Shown here piece by piece: positions 53,954-62,725 of a DNA stretch of 64,000 nucleotides. The stretch is from Roseovarius sp. Pro17 (GTDB lineage: Bacteria > Pseudomonadota > Alphaproteobacteria > Rhodobacterales > Rhodobacteraceae). A program made the position numbers and the translations under genes. The DNA lies in contig NZ_CP141179.1 of NCBI RefSeq assembly GCF_035599575.1, positions 4,067,001 to 4,131,000 on the forward strand. The letters run 5' to 3'. Positions within the stretch are counted from its first letter, which is position 1. Each line of letters starts with the position of its first letter. The notes beneath the pieces are model-generated. The model worked only from the letters and a program-made list of their open reading frames with translations, was not told where the DNA came from and did no database searches.

Positions 53954-55392
53954 CCCGCCACCGGATCAATCGGGCCCAGCGGCCCGCCCATCGCCATCTC
54001 GACAAATCGCGCCGCAGCGAGCAATCCCGCCTCGCCTCGCGGCTTGCCGACCAGTTGCAGGCCGACGGGCATGTTGCGCGGACCCAGGCCCACCGGCACG
54101 GACATCGCGGGCAGGCCTGCCGTTGTAGCGAGAAAGGCAAAGCGCAGCCAATCCATGTAGCCCGTCAGCGTCTGACCGCCGATCTCGCGCACCCATTCCT
54201 CGGATTGCGGGTGTGGCATACAGCCGACGACTGGTAGGGCCAACACATCGAACCGCTCAAAGAAGGTCAGCATTGCGTTGAAGATCGTCGTGCGACCCAC
54301 CTCTGCCTCGGCCACGTCCTGAATTGTCAGGCCCTCGCCAAAGCGGGTGTTCTCTTCCAGCGTCGGCTTGAAATGCTGGCGCACCGCGGGGTCCATCGTC
54401 CGCGATGCCGTGACCCAGCTGATGCCGCGCAGGATATGATAGGTCCGCTCCAATCCCGTAACATCGGGGCAGGCCTCTTCGACGGTCGCGCCGCTGCGCT
54501 CCAGCTGCTTCATCGCGCCGCTCAGATGATCAGCCATTTCGGCATCGACTGGGCTAAAACCGCCCAGATTGGGTGCGTACCCGATGCGCAGCTTGCCCTC
54601 CGCCCTTCGCACGGCCTCTTGAAACGGCTTGTCCGGCGCCGGATATGAAATGGGAAAGCGCGGCTCAAACCCAGCCATCGCGTCGAGGAACAGCGCGCAG
54701 TCTGTGACAGAGCGCGCCATCGGGCCCTGAACGCTCTCGATCAGATACCCTGCATTTAGCGATGCGCCGCCCGCCCGACCGGGGCTGGGCCGCATCCCGA
54801 CGACACCGCAATAAGCCGCAGGCGTGCGTAGCGAGCCGCCGTGATCGGACCCGTGGCTGAGCCACACTTCGCCCGTCGCCAAACCCGCCGCCGCCCCGCC
54901 GGAGGAGCCGCCCGCGTTCATCGACGTGTTCCAGGGATTCACAGTCGCGCCAAATACCTTGTTGAATGTATTGGCCCCGGCGCCCATTTCGGGGGTGTTG
55001 GTCTTGCCCACCACCAGCGCGCCGCGCGCCTCCAGTCGCTCGACCAGTGGATCGCTGGCATCGGGGATGTAGTCAGCCAGGCCCTTCGTGCCGAAGGTCG
55101 TGCGCACGCCGGCGACCGGGGTCAGATCCTTGATGGCGATGGGCAGGCCGGCCAGCCAGCCGGGCGTGTCATGCCCGGCCCCTTCAAGAGCGGAAATTGC
55201 CGCATCGGCCCGGTCCCAGCAGGTCGTCGGCATTGCGTTGATCTGCGGTTCGACCGCTTGCGTGCGGGCACGCGCGGCGTCCAGCAAATCGCGCGGTGCG
55301 ATCTCGCCCTTGCGCAAAAGGGCGACGATCTGATGCGCCTCGTACGCGCAGAGATCCGGCCCGCTGAAAGGGTGAGCTACGGGCGATTTCAT
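53950..55392 (-). CDS. Amidase signature family hydrolase (second)
   Basis: The start at 55392 has AGGAGG upstream; 52 further codons are open but not needed. The 480-residue protein shows K88 (LPIAIKDLTPVAG), S163 (NAGGSSGGAAAGLA) and S187 (SDHGGSLRTPAAYCG), the Ser-Ser-Lys triad. It is convergent with the dpp-like operon and not closely similar to the amidase at 40325, so the two were acquired separately. It probably hydrolyses amides imported by the adjacent system, which is inference from position. Confidence 0.93.
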   Translation of the reverse strand: MKSPVAHPFSGPDLCAYEAHQIVALLRKGEIAPRDLLDAARARTQAVEPQINAMPTTCWDRADAAISALEGAGHDTPGWLAGLPIAIKDLTPVAGVRTTFGTKGLADYIPDASDPLVERLEARGALVVGKTNTPEMGAGANTFNKVFGATVNPWNTSMNAGGSSGGAAAGLATGEVWLSHGSDHGGSLRTPAAYCGVVGMRPSPGRAGGASLNAGYLIESVQGPMARSVTDCALFLDAMAGFEPRFPISYPAPDKPFQEAVRRAEGKLRIGYAPNLGGFSPVDAEMADHLSGAMKQLERSGATVEEACPDVTGLERTYHILRGISWVTASRTMDPAVRQHFKPTLEENTRFGEGLTIQDVAEAEVGRTTIFNAMLTFFERFDVLALPVVGCMPHPQSEEWVREIGGQTLTGYMDWLRFAFLATTAGLPAMSVPVGLGPRNMPVGLQLVGKPRGEAGLLAAARFVEMAMGGPLGPIDPVAG

Positions 55393-55869
55393 GGCATCCT
55401 CCTGGCTGTCGGCGCGCTGTGGCGTCGATCGCAGCAAGGTAGGCAGAGAAGGTGTCAGGGGGCAAGGGCGCGTTGTGAGGGCAAGCGAGGGTTTGATTTG
55501 CAGGTAAGGCCAACTCAGCATTTCACTCCAGCAGCCGAATGTACTCAAGTGTGGACCAGCAGGGTAGGTCGCGGACCGACGGGACTATCCGGCTCACTAC
55601 ATGATTTTTTTGGCTGGCAACGCACTAATTTGGATGGTGAATTTACTCAAGGATCGAGTGTATCGCTGTAAGCGTCAGGTGCGGCCGCTCGCGAGACCCG
55701 TTGTCTGCCCTTCCAAATCATCTCGGCGTCAGGCCACCCTCTCGCGACAGTGCTGCGCACTGCTCTGCCGGGCAGCGGATCGACAGCGAACCATGCTTCT
55801 TCAAGGCCCAAGTATAGTTTGTCCAGCCCTTGCCGTGTTGCGAAATCCGCTCAAATGGAACGGGTCATC
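55393..55869. other. Intergenic interval, nothing recognised
   Basis: The stretch lies upstream of the amidase gene and downstream of the channel gene. No coding, RNA or repeat signal was recognised. Confidence 0.4.
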
Positions 55870-56820
55870 TCACAACTCTTGCTTTACTTGACCATAGGCC
55901 AACAGGGCAAACAGCCCCGTACCACCCAGTATATTGCCGATGAGCATCGGGAATATATGGTTGATAAAAGCGGTAAAGATATTCATCTCGCCGATCAGCA
56001 CCAGATTGAAAATCTCATTTGATCCTGCAACGACATGGGTAAATCCACCCGCCGCGATCAGCCATGTGAATAAGATGATAACGACCACCTCAGAGCCTTT
56101 TGTTGAGGGCAGCATCCACACTAATGCCGCGATGAAAAAGCCCGCTGGAATGCCACGCAATAGCGTTGTTGATGGAGGCAAATCTGCAAGATGATGGGAT
56201 ATCTCGAAAATCGCAGACAGTACTTCGTCTGTGAGAATGCCACCATGCACAGCGATGGCGGCCGTAAAGAACGTTCCAAACATGTTTGCAGCAAAGACAA
56301 TACCCCACAGGCGCGCGGTGCGGTAAAAATGATGTCGCGTTGGGCTGGCCAGAACAGGTAGCACGACGGTTATCGTATTTTCAGTGAACAGTTGAAGCCT
56401 GCACATAATCACCAAAACGAACCCGAATGTGTAGCCGAAGCTTTCGATGACCGTCAGATAAGGCGAGTCGCCCCCCACGCCGGACCGGATGACACCCTCG
56501 GTCAGGACAGACGTCGAAATTCCGATACCCGCCGCGACACCCGACCACCAAAGCGACGTTTTGGGACGATCCAGCTCCTCTTCGCCTTCGCGCAGAATGA
56601 CCGAATAGACACTTAACGCTGACAGTTTGCCGTGGTCGGCAACAGCCTCTCGTTCGTCCTTGGTCAGCGATTTTTCGGTTTGCGTCGGCATCTCCTCACG
56701 AGACTCCCGCCTTTCCTTCTTGGCACGGGTGTCATCGTCGCGCTTCCGATCCTTTGAGGGTTCATCAGACGAGGTGTCGTTATTTTCGATCTTGTCGACG
56801 ATAGTGCTGTCCTTTTTCAT
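55870..56820 (-). CDS. Formate/nitrite transporter family protein
   Basis: I start at 56820 (MKKDSTIVDK); the frame is open to 56940 but neither start has a strong ribosome site. The 316-residue protein has a long charged N-terminal tail (about 1-85, rich in Lys, Asp and Glu) and then six helices of the FNT fold (about 95-310). The GVAAGIGISTSVLTEGVIRS, NEIFNLVLIGE and GGFTHVVAGS segments are present. The tail is longer than in FocA and resembles the YfdC-type branch. It likely passes monovalent anions. Confidence 0.85.
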   Translation of the reverse strand: MKKDSTIVDKIENNDTSSDEPSKDRKRDDDTRAKKERRESREEMPTQTEKSLTKDEREAVADHGKLSALSVYSVILREGEEELDRPKTSLWWSGVAAGIGISTSVLTEGVIRSGVGGDSPYLTVIESFGYTFGFVLVIMCRLQLFTENTITVVLPVLASPTRHHFYRTARLWGIVFAANMFGTFFTAAIAVHGGILTDEVLSAIFEISHHLADLPPSTTLLRGIPAGFFIAALVWMLPSTKGSEVVVIILFTWLIAAGGFTHVVAGSNEIFNLVLIGEMNIFTAFINHIFPMLIGNILGGTGLFALLAYGQVKQEL

Positions 56821-57306
56821 AGAGAATTTTGCCAAGTGATGGAGAGCTAGAGCTCTTTCAGATTTATGTAGTCGCGCGGTAGCCCTGCCATTGAAAAACG
56901 AGAAGACTGTCCGCCTGCGGTCTAAAGCTTGCCGGTCCATCTAGTAGCGCGTTGAAATGGGGCGTCAGCATTGTTTTTCAAGTTGAATTTTCGGCACCGC
57001 CGCTGTCCTTTTTCGCATCAATCTGCCGCAATTGACGGCGGTTGTATGTCCTGCAACCATTCGTGCCAAACTACACCCGAAAACTGCCTCAGCTGGGGGC
57101 TGTCCACGCGATGAGACAGTTTATGGCTATCGCATGGTTGCCGCCTCGCTGAGAGACGCAGGCTACTCTCGCGCATGTAAACATGCCTTGCCGGGCGACA
57201 GGCAGGTGACTGATCAACGTCTCTCTTGTAGTTCGCCAGCAAACCACTGCAGGGCAACAGTTGACAGGGATAATGAATAGCCGGTTAGTGGCTCGCAGAG
57301 TTCCCG
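56821..57306. other. Intergenic interval, nothing recognised
   Basis: The stretch lies between two minus-strand genes. No gene, RNA or clear regulatory palindrome was recognised. Confidence 0.4.
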
Positions 57307-57831
57307 CTACTCACTCTCTAAAAACTTGGAAATCTCTGATGACACGGCTTGCCAGTCGGTGAACTCGTGTTCTCCGGCACTCAGGTCGTAGTCCCGATCA
57401 CGGAGAACAACATGCTGGATAACCTGCGTGGCGAAGTAGTCGTATTCGCCGATGCGAACAGCGCCCGCTACCAACATTTCGACATCAGGTGTAAAGCCCG
57501 TGCTAATTTTAAGTTCACTTACGTAGTTTTTGGCTTCGCTCAGGCCTTCGGGGAATGCGGCGTTCAGGCTAACCGACATCAGAAGTGTTTTGCGCTGCTC
57601 CAGCGCGCTTCGCGAGGCTTCAAAAAGTGCTTCGAAGGTCTTGGGGTGCCGCCGTTGGTGGACTGGTGCCGCGAGAATAACGGCGTCCATACTCTCAAAA
57701 TCAAGTTTTGTGGGATCATCAGCGTTGGCCAGCACAGCTTCATGCCCCAATTCTTTGATATGCTCGGCGGCGAAACGGGCAATTTTGAATGTTTGCCCCT
57801 CAACCGTTGCGTAAATGATGAGTACCTTCAT
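57307..57831 (-). CDS. hemG: HemG-like flavodoxin-domain protein
   Basis: The 174-residue protein has the FMN phosphate loop IIYATVEGQTFKIARFAAEH, the second flavin loop VILAAPVHQRRHP and the MSVSLNAAFPEGLSEAKNYV region. These match menaquinone-dependent protoporphyrinogen IX dehydrogenase (HemG) in length and order. GGAGGAGG precedes the start. HemG couples haem synthesis to the quinone pool and is used when oxygen is low. A perfect FNR-type box about 175 bases upstream is consistent. Most alphaproteobacteria use HemJ, so this may instead be a general flavodoxin. Confidence 0.75.
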   Translation of the reverse strand: MKVLIIYATVEGQTFKIARFAAEHIKELGHEAVLANADDPTKLDFESMDAVILAAPVHQRRHPKTFEALFEASRSALEQRKTLLMSVSLNAAFPEGLSEAKNYVSELKISTGFTPDVEMLVAGAVRIGEYDYFATQVIQHVVLRDRDYDLSAGEHEFTDWQAVSSEISKFLESE

Positions 57832-58302
57832 CTGGACCTCCTCCTGTCAGGATCAGAGCCGGACTCCGTGCCCGGTCTCGGAGGCTGAGCTTGGCGCTGC
57901 GGGCCGAGAAGAAATTGGCCCTGCGCGATGGCTCCGCACGCAGTGAGTGCCCGAACTTGCAGTTGGCATCTGGTCTACACATATGGCGGACGGGTTCATG
58001 GGTCGTTGACTTAGGTCAAACAGCAAGGCCAACGTCTTTAACAGCGTTAACAACACGTCTCCATTTGCCGAAGCATCAGCGAACAGTGCGATTGTTGGGT
58101 GTTTGCGGTGGCCCTCCAGAGGTGCCAACGGAGGTTTATGATAGCAAAAATCTGACCCAGAGGTGGCCGTTCCGGACCTGAGTGCTTGTTGAGCGCGCCT
58201 GAATGGCCGCAGCGAGGCTTTCGTATATCTTTGCCAAAGGCAGCGTCTAATTATTGTCAGGCAATCTTTGGACGGACGCTATCTAGAAATCTTGGGTATG
58301 GT
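57832..58302. other. Intergenic interval containing an FNR-type box
   Basis: No gene is supported. It holds the upstream region of the HemG-like gene, with the palindrome at 58006-58019. Confidence 0.4.
58006..58019. promoter_or_regulatory. FNR/FixK-type palindrome upstream of the HemG-like gene
   Basis: TTGAC-TTAG-GTCAA is a perfect 5-4-5 inverted repeat matching the TTGA-N6-TCAA core recognised by FNR/FixK/Dnr proteins. It lies 175-188 bases before the start of the minus-strand gene at 57831. A role is inferred from the pattern. Confidence 0.5.
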
Positions 58303-58908
58303 TTAGTCGTTCTGCCGTCTACTGACGCGTGCTGGCACACCAACCGCCACGCAACCGGCCTCGACATCATCTAGCACGACTGCATTTGCCCCAATTGTTA
58401 CGTCGTCACCAACGATGATTTTGCCGATCAGCACGGCACCGGCACCAATATCGACCCTGTCGCCAATAACCGGTCGCCCAGCCTCGCTATTGGTCCGGAC
58501 AACGCCAAAGGTAGTGTTCTGCCGGATGATGACATCGTCCCCAATTCTATGTGCAACCAGTATCATACCGCCGAAATGCTCAAGCTTCACTCGTCGTCCA
58601 ACATAGGTCGTGTAGGGCAGCTCGATACCTGCGAACCACTGACAAGCCTTGAACATCACCCTGTAAAACAGGCTTAGAGGCATCCGTACAACCCGTGGCT
58701 TTATCGACATGCGCCAGTTGCCAAAGCGGTGCCAGAACAGCGCCCAAAACCCTTGGGCGAAAAATTCACGATCATGGGTGATGAAATCTTCGCGCACCAG
58801 TGTCCAGAACCCGACCCCATCCGGGTTCGCGTTATGACGGCCCGGATTTCGTTTCTGAAGGCTTACTTCACCAAAGATCGCATTTGTATTTATCAGATCT
58901 TTAGCCAC
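58303..58908 (-). CDS. Hexapeptide-repeat acyltransferase (serine acetyltransferase-like)
   Basis: The left-handed beta-helix repeats are clear in the C-terminal half: MILVAHRIGDDVIIRQNTTF, VIGDRVDIGAGAVLIGKIIV, GDDVTIGANAVVLDDVEAGC, then the VAVGVPARV ending typical of CysE/colanic-type acetyltransferases. The start is uncertain. The frame is open to 58989 but that overlaps the glycosyltransferase gene by 89 bases. A GTG at 58908, overlapping its stop, gives 201 residues and is my choice. It probably acetylates a sugar in a surface polysaccharide together with its neighbour. Confidence 0.8.
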   Translation of the reverse strand: MAKDLINTNAIFGEVSLQKRNPGRHNANPDGVGFWTLVREDFITHDREFFAQGFWALFWHRFGNWRMSIKPRVVRMPLSLFYRVMFKACQWFAGIELPYTTYVGRRVKLEHFGGMILVAHRIGDDVIIRQNTTFGVVRTNSEAGRPVIGDRVDIGAGAVLIGKIIVGDDVTIGANAVVLDDVEAGCVAVGVPARVSRRQND

Positions 58909-59860
58909 GGGGCGCTCGCAACAGTGGACCAACGGCGTAGCGCCAGAAGTCAGGTATGACATTTTCCGTGGAACTGTTCGATCTACCACGTAATTTCGCC
59001 ACTATGTAGCCGCTTGCCGTTCCCGCGACAAACGCCAAAGCCGCTAGAGTCGCACCTATCCGCCCATGCGCGTTGATGTGGTAATACTGCCAAGAGTGAT
59101 ACCAATATGCAGGTCTGCGATTGCGGTTTTCGCTTTTTACGCCTGTTGCGGCGCCCTCTACATGGATCACGCGGGCTTCGGGCAAATACCACGTCTTCCA
59201 TCCGATGCGCCGGGCCCGGCGCATCAGATCGACCTCTTCGAAGTAAAGAAAGAAACCGGGGTCAAAGAAACCGACATCGCGCAATGCCTTCATCCGACAG
59301 ATCACCGCCGCTCCAGCAACCCAATCGACTTGGCCAGTAGGGTGATCGGGCGACAGCGGCACTTGCCAGCGGTGCAACAGTCTGGTGATTGGGCCGAAAT
59401 TGCACTGCGTGGCGAAAGTATCGGCGATACTGGGAAAGCGGAACGCGGCTGTCACAGGGTTACCGTCTGGCTGGGTGATACCCGCGCCAACCATGCCGAC
59501 ATCGTGGTGGGAATCCAAAAAGGCCCCCATTCGCGTGATCACATCGTTCTCAAGCTGCGCGTCGGGATTCAGCAGCAAAACTCTGTCTGGAGGGACATCT
59601 TGAGCGGCAAGCTTTTGCAGAACAAGGTTGTTGCCGCGTCCAAATCCATGGTTCTGGGTTTCTGGGTGAAGTATGACATGCGCGGCCCAGTCCTCATCGC
59701 TGTGGGCGCGTGTGAGTGTGTCAGCGTCATCACCGGGTGACGCGTTATCAAGCAGATGCACAGTTACATCGTCCAAAGCCAAGTTCAGGACACTTTGCAC
59801 AGCCGCAATCGCCAGCGCAGCAGTTCCATAGTTGATGATAATCACAGCTGTCGATGGCAT
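58901..59860 (-). CDS. Glycosyltransferase family 2
   Basis: The start at 59860 (MPSTAVIIINYGTAALAIAA) has GAGG upstream; 43 more codons are open. The 319-residue protein shows the GT2/rhamnosyltransferase pattern: VHLLDNASPGDDADTLT, NHGFGRGNNLVLQKL, VLLLNPDAQLENDVI (the nucleotide-sugar Asp region) and FFLYFEEVDLMRRARRIGWK, followed by a C-terminal hydrophobic helix (about 275-295). It transfers a sugar to a lipid- or polysaccharide-linked acceptor and is followed by a coupled acyltransferase gene. Confidence 0.9.
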   Translation of the reverse strand: MPSTAVIIINYGTAALAIAAVQSVLNLALDDVTVHLLDNASPGDDADTLTRAHSDEDWAAHVILHPETQNHGFGRGNNLVLQKLAAQDVPPDRVLLLNPDAQLENDVITRMGAFLDSHHDVGMVGAGITQPDGNPVTAAFRFPSIADTFATQCNFGPITRLLHRWQVPLSPDHPTGQVDWVAGAAVICRMKALRDVGFFDPGFFLYFEEVDLMRRARRIGWKTWYLPEARVIHVEGAATGVKSENRNRRPAYWYHSWQYYHINAHGRIGATLAALAFVAGTASGYIVAKLRGRSNSSTENVIPDFWRYAVGPLLRAPRG

Positions 59861-60236
59861 GTCTGTCGACCTCGGAAGAATTGCAAAATTTGTCTGGTAG
59901 CGTCGCGCGCATATCCAACAAAACTGGCTTGTAGAAGTTCCAAGGCATGAGCTCGTTGATGCGTACCGCAGGATGACTGGCTGCGACAACCTGATTTGTT
60001 CCAGCTGTTTGCGGGACGTCCCATATGCGGCGCTGTCCAGATTCTCGCGTTCGTTACGGTCGAGGGGAAATGCATTCCCAGAACAGAAAGCCTGATTCCT
60101 TTTACCTTTGCGTGATCAACAGGGACCGGCTTCCAAGAATCGGTGGCATCACAGCAAAATGGTTCCCCCCAAGACATGCTATACGTCCCGCCAAAGTGAT
60201 TGTATTTAATGGATTAGCCGTCAAAAGGAGAGACGA

Positions 60237-60653
60237 ATGGGACTGTTTAATTTCTGAAAGAAATCCGGCAAGAATGTTGCGGATCACCCAACAGCAGATG
60301 CTCTAAATAAGGAGGTCGCGGATCTTGGTCTGGACGCCAAAAGTCTCGACATTTCGGTCGAGGGTGACAAGGTGAAAATCAAAGGCAAGGCGGTGTCTAA
60401 AGAGGTCCGCGAAAAGGTCATTTTGGCTGTCGGGAACGTCGCAGGCGTAGCCGAAGTTGAAGACGATCACGCAGACGAACCAGTGTTCCACACCGTTGAA
60501 GCGGGCGACAACCTTTCGGCCATCGCTAAGAAGACGCTTGGTAGCGCAAACCGTTACATGGAGATCTTTGAGGCAAACAAGCCGATGCTGAGTCATCCGG
60601 ACAAAATCTATCCCGGTCAGGTTCTGCGCATTCCGCAAGACACTAAAGCCTGA
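60237..60653 (+). CDS. kbp: Kbp/YgaU-like BON-LysM protein with in-frame TGA at codon 7
   Basis: A strong site (AAAAGGAG) precedes ATG 60237, which begins MGLFNF as in Kbp. Codon 7 is TGA (60255-60257); the frame then continues uninterrupted to a stop at 60651. After the stop codon it reads KKSGKN, a BON domain (about 25-75, DISVEGDKVKIKGKAVSKEV, VAGVAEV) and a LysM domain (about 83-133, HTVEAGDNLSAIAKKTLG, IFEANKPM, HPDKIYPGQVLRIP). Total length matches the 149-residue E. coli potassium-binding protein closely. Either TGA (Trp TGG in relatives) is read through, or translation restarts at a GTG such as 60372, or the copy is dead. Confidence 0.8.
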
Positions 60654-60674
60654 TTTAATAGGTCGATATCTGAC

Positions 60675-60698
60675 AAGGGCTGCCTTCGGGTGGCCCTT
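60675..60698 (+). terminator. Stem-loop with TTCG tetraloop after the kbp-like gene
   Basis: AAGGGC (60675-60680) pairs with GCCCTT (60693-60698), with an inner CC-TTCG-GG closing. No T-run follows, so it is a stabilising hairpin or a weak terminator 22 bases after the stop. Confidence 0.5.
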
Positions 60699-60774
60699 AG
60701 TCAACGCGTTGGACTATCACTGCCTCCAGGCGCTGTTCCGGAGCCTCAAGAGCGGCACATTCACAAAACCAGTT

Positions 60775-61395
60775 TTAAACCACTGATATCGGTGAAAGAC
60801 TTCGCATGGCTTGCGTAGAGAGCAGTTTCGCTACCGTTTCGTCGAGTGATATTGGATAGTGGCCATGACGCCACCCCGCGTCGAGGATGATGCGATCATA
60901 GCCTACTTTTGCGATATGATCGAAGACGTGAGCATTAACCTCATTACAATTTCTTCGATGCGTCAAACTCTCAAGCATTGGCATTGGCATTGGCATTGGC
61001 ATTAGCATTAGCATTAGCGGGCAACCGCTTGCGGTCAATTGCGTCAAAGCCATCCCGTCGCCCATAAGATTTGCCAATCCGAGATACAGCGATGCACCGT
61101 GGCTGTCGCCCGACAACAGGATGTTTGTCTGCCCCGTTTCAAAACATTCCTTAGGGTGAATAGCTTTGGTAATGCTCTGCAATAGACACGTTCCAACGCG
61201 GGCGCATTTTGCCCACTGAAAGTCTATTTCAGCCTGGTTGAACGAATTTTGGCCCCTAACAGATGGCCGTATGCCGCTATAGCAATCAGGAAAGATGCGA
61301 CGCAGGCACTACTCAGGAACACGTTTCGTTGCTGCGGTAAAAGCGGGTCGGATCGCCTGCGGAATGGCGCCTCAACATACTCTCCCTTCGTGGTT
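60775..61395 (-). pseudogene. Acyltransferase-3/SGNH protein, C-terminal part, frameshifted
   Basis: On the minus strand the frame near 61395 gives YVEAPFRRRSDPL and a last membrane helix (SSACVASFLIAIAAYGHLLG). It hits a stop near 61230, and the product continues in another frame with CARVGTCLLQSITKAIHPKE and the SGNH block I motif ILLSGDSHGASLYLGLANLM, ending at 60775. This is the end of an OafA-type O-acyltransferase with fused SGNH domain. The first nine or so helices are missing and the final catalytic His region is not seen. Confidence 0.7.
60975..61016. repeat. Hexanucleotide tandem repeat (seven units)
   Basis: Four GCATTG units followed directly by three GCATTA units span 42 bases. 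On the minus strand inside the SGNH fragment they encode alternating Leu-Met and Pro-Met pairs. Unit number changes would add or remove dipeptides without shifting the frame. Confidence 0.9.
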
Positions 61396-61818
61396 TATAG
61401 AGCAATAGGTTGCAACTGAAGGAAACGCACACAATTTCCATTTTGAGAAATTTCATGGAATGAAAGTGAACCGCTGTCGTGGTGACGGCGGCGTTCAGCG
61501 TCTGCTTCTTGCCTTTTCGTTCGGCTTTCGCTGAACCCTACATTTTACTTGTCCTTGAACCTGTCGCTTTCGGCCTGAATCTGGACGATATTACTATGAT
61601 GCAGTGGCCGGTCTGGCGCGACATCTGTGAGCAGACGATGCTTTGCAACGGGTTGATACCATGCGCCAACGGTGAGGTTTGAAATCTTGATCATCGGAAT
61701 ATTTTCGCATTAAGCAGAAAAGAACTGAAAAAACTAATGCGCCTGTTTGATGTGCAATAGTGGATATGCAATCTGGTCGATGATTGGCAGGATAGAACGG
61801 CTTAGCGTATGAAATAAA
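61396..61818. other. Intergenic interval, nothing firm
   Basis: A plus-strand 67-codon frame at 61479 (GTG start, hydrophobic first 20 residues) lacks a ribosome site and family. It is AT-richer than the rest of the window. No other signal. Confidence 0.4.
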
Positions 61819-62325
61819 TCAGGAGTCGCCCTTTGATCTGCGCAGAAGCAGATGGAGTGCGTTCACAGCAATCATTGCAATGCCGCCCAGCTCGAGTATC
61901 CAGTTCATGTGAATGCTGCCTATTTTATGTCCGATGAAGTGGTCAAAATGATGCAATCCGGCGGCACGAATGGCGACGAATGCAAGCAGAAAGGCGATCC
62001 CGATCAAAGCAAGCCAAATATTCACCAGTTCCTTTCGCATCGCCCAAGCCAATAATAGCGCTGCCAGAAGGCTTGTTCCAATAATCAAAAATATGAACTT
62101 GATTTGTACGGATTGACGTTCAGCATACCAGCCCTGCGCCTTGGCTAAGCACCGTCCTGCTGCGGTCAAAGCTGACTGCAAATCAAGCTGCTTATTAATC
62201 GCCAACAAAAGAAGAAGGGCTAACAATCCCAGCCAAAATATGCGTTGCCGACCGGCTTGCCGGTAGAAAACCAGCGCCGCCAATACGCTGGCCGCGACGT
62301 ATGAGGCTACTGTTATCCACCCCAT
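61819..62325 (-). CDS. Five-helix membrane protein of unknown function
   Basis: I place the start at 62325 (MGWITVASYVAASVLAALVF), directly at a helix start; the frame is open to 62475 but that part is not membrane-like. The 168-residue product has five hydrophobic helices (about 2-21, 29-47, 76-100, 107-128, 143-163) and a short loop with LHHFDHFIGHKIGS containing three His, a possible metal or haem site. I recall similar proteins as uncharacterised alphaproteobacterial membrane proteins but cannot name a family. Confidence 0.6.
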   Translation of the reverse strand: MGWITVASYVAASVLAALVFYRQAGRQRIFWLGLLALLLLLAINKQLDLQSALTAAGRCLAKAQGWYAERQSVQIKFIFLIIGTSLLAALLLAWAMRKELVNIWLALIGIAFLLAFVAIRAAGLHHFDHFIGHKIGSIHMNWILELGGIAMIAVNALHLLLRRSKGDS

Positions 62326-62725
62326 CAAGGTTGGATCACCTATCGTCGGCGACCAAGTCGTGAAAATGCAAGCTGACAGCTCAGTTAGGCTCAAAACACT
62401 TTCCAATTCGGGATTGTAGTAGCGCCAATAGAATGAACTGGGAAATAGTGTAGGAAACGGATGACAAGCAGTCAAGCCGACCGCCGACGCGAAGTTAACA
62501 GGCTAGCTTAGTGGACGTTGTTAGAGCAACAAAAGCGTTACGGGATATTGTTCATTCATAACAATATCTCGGAATGCCATGATTGGTTGGCAAGCGAAAT
62601 CACTAACAGTGAGGTCTGCGCCAACGGGAACCAAGTCCGGACGCTGTGTGGAGACGCGGATGAAAATGTTGTCCGCTAAGTTTTTCGGATATAGGTGCCT
62701 TGACGACGCCAAATTGATCCCAAAA
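62326..62725. other. Intergenic interval, nothing recognised
   Basis: The stretch lies between the membrane protein gene and the truncated DUF421 gene. No supported gene. Confidence 0.4.

Noticed and set aside
60975..61016. Possible CRISPR-like repeat array
   Set aside because: Units are six bases with no spacers; it is a simple tandem repeat.
61479..61682. 67-codon frame with hydrophobic N-terminus
   Set aside because: No ribosome site, no recognised family, and located in an AT-rich intergenic stretch.
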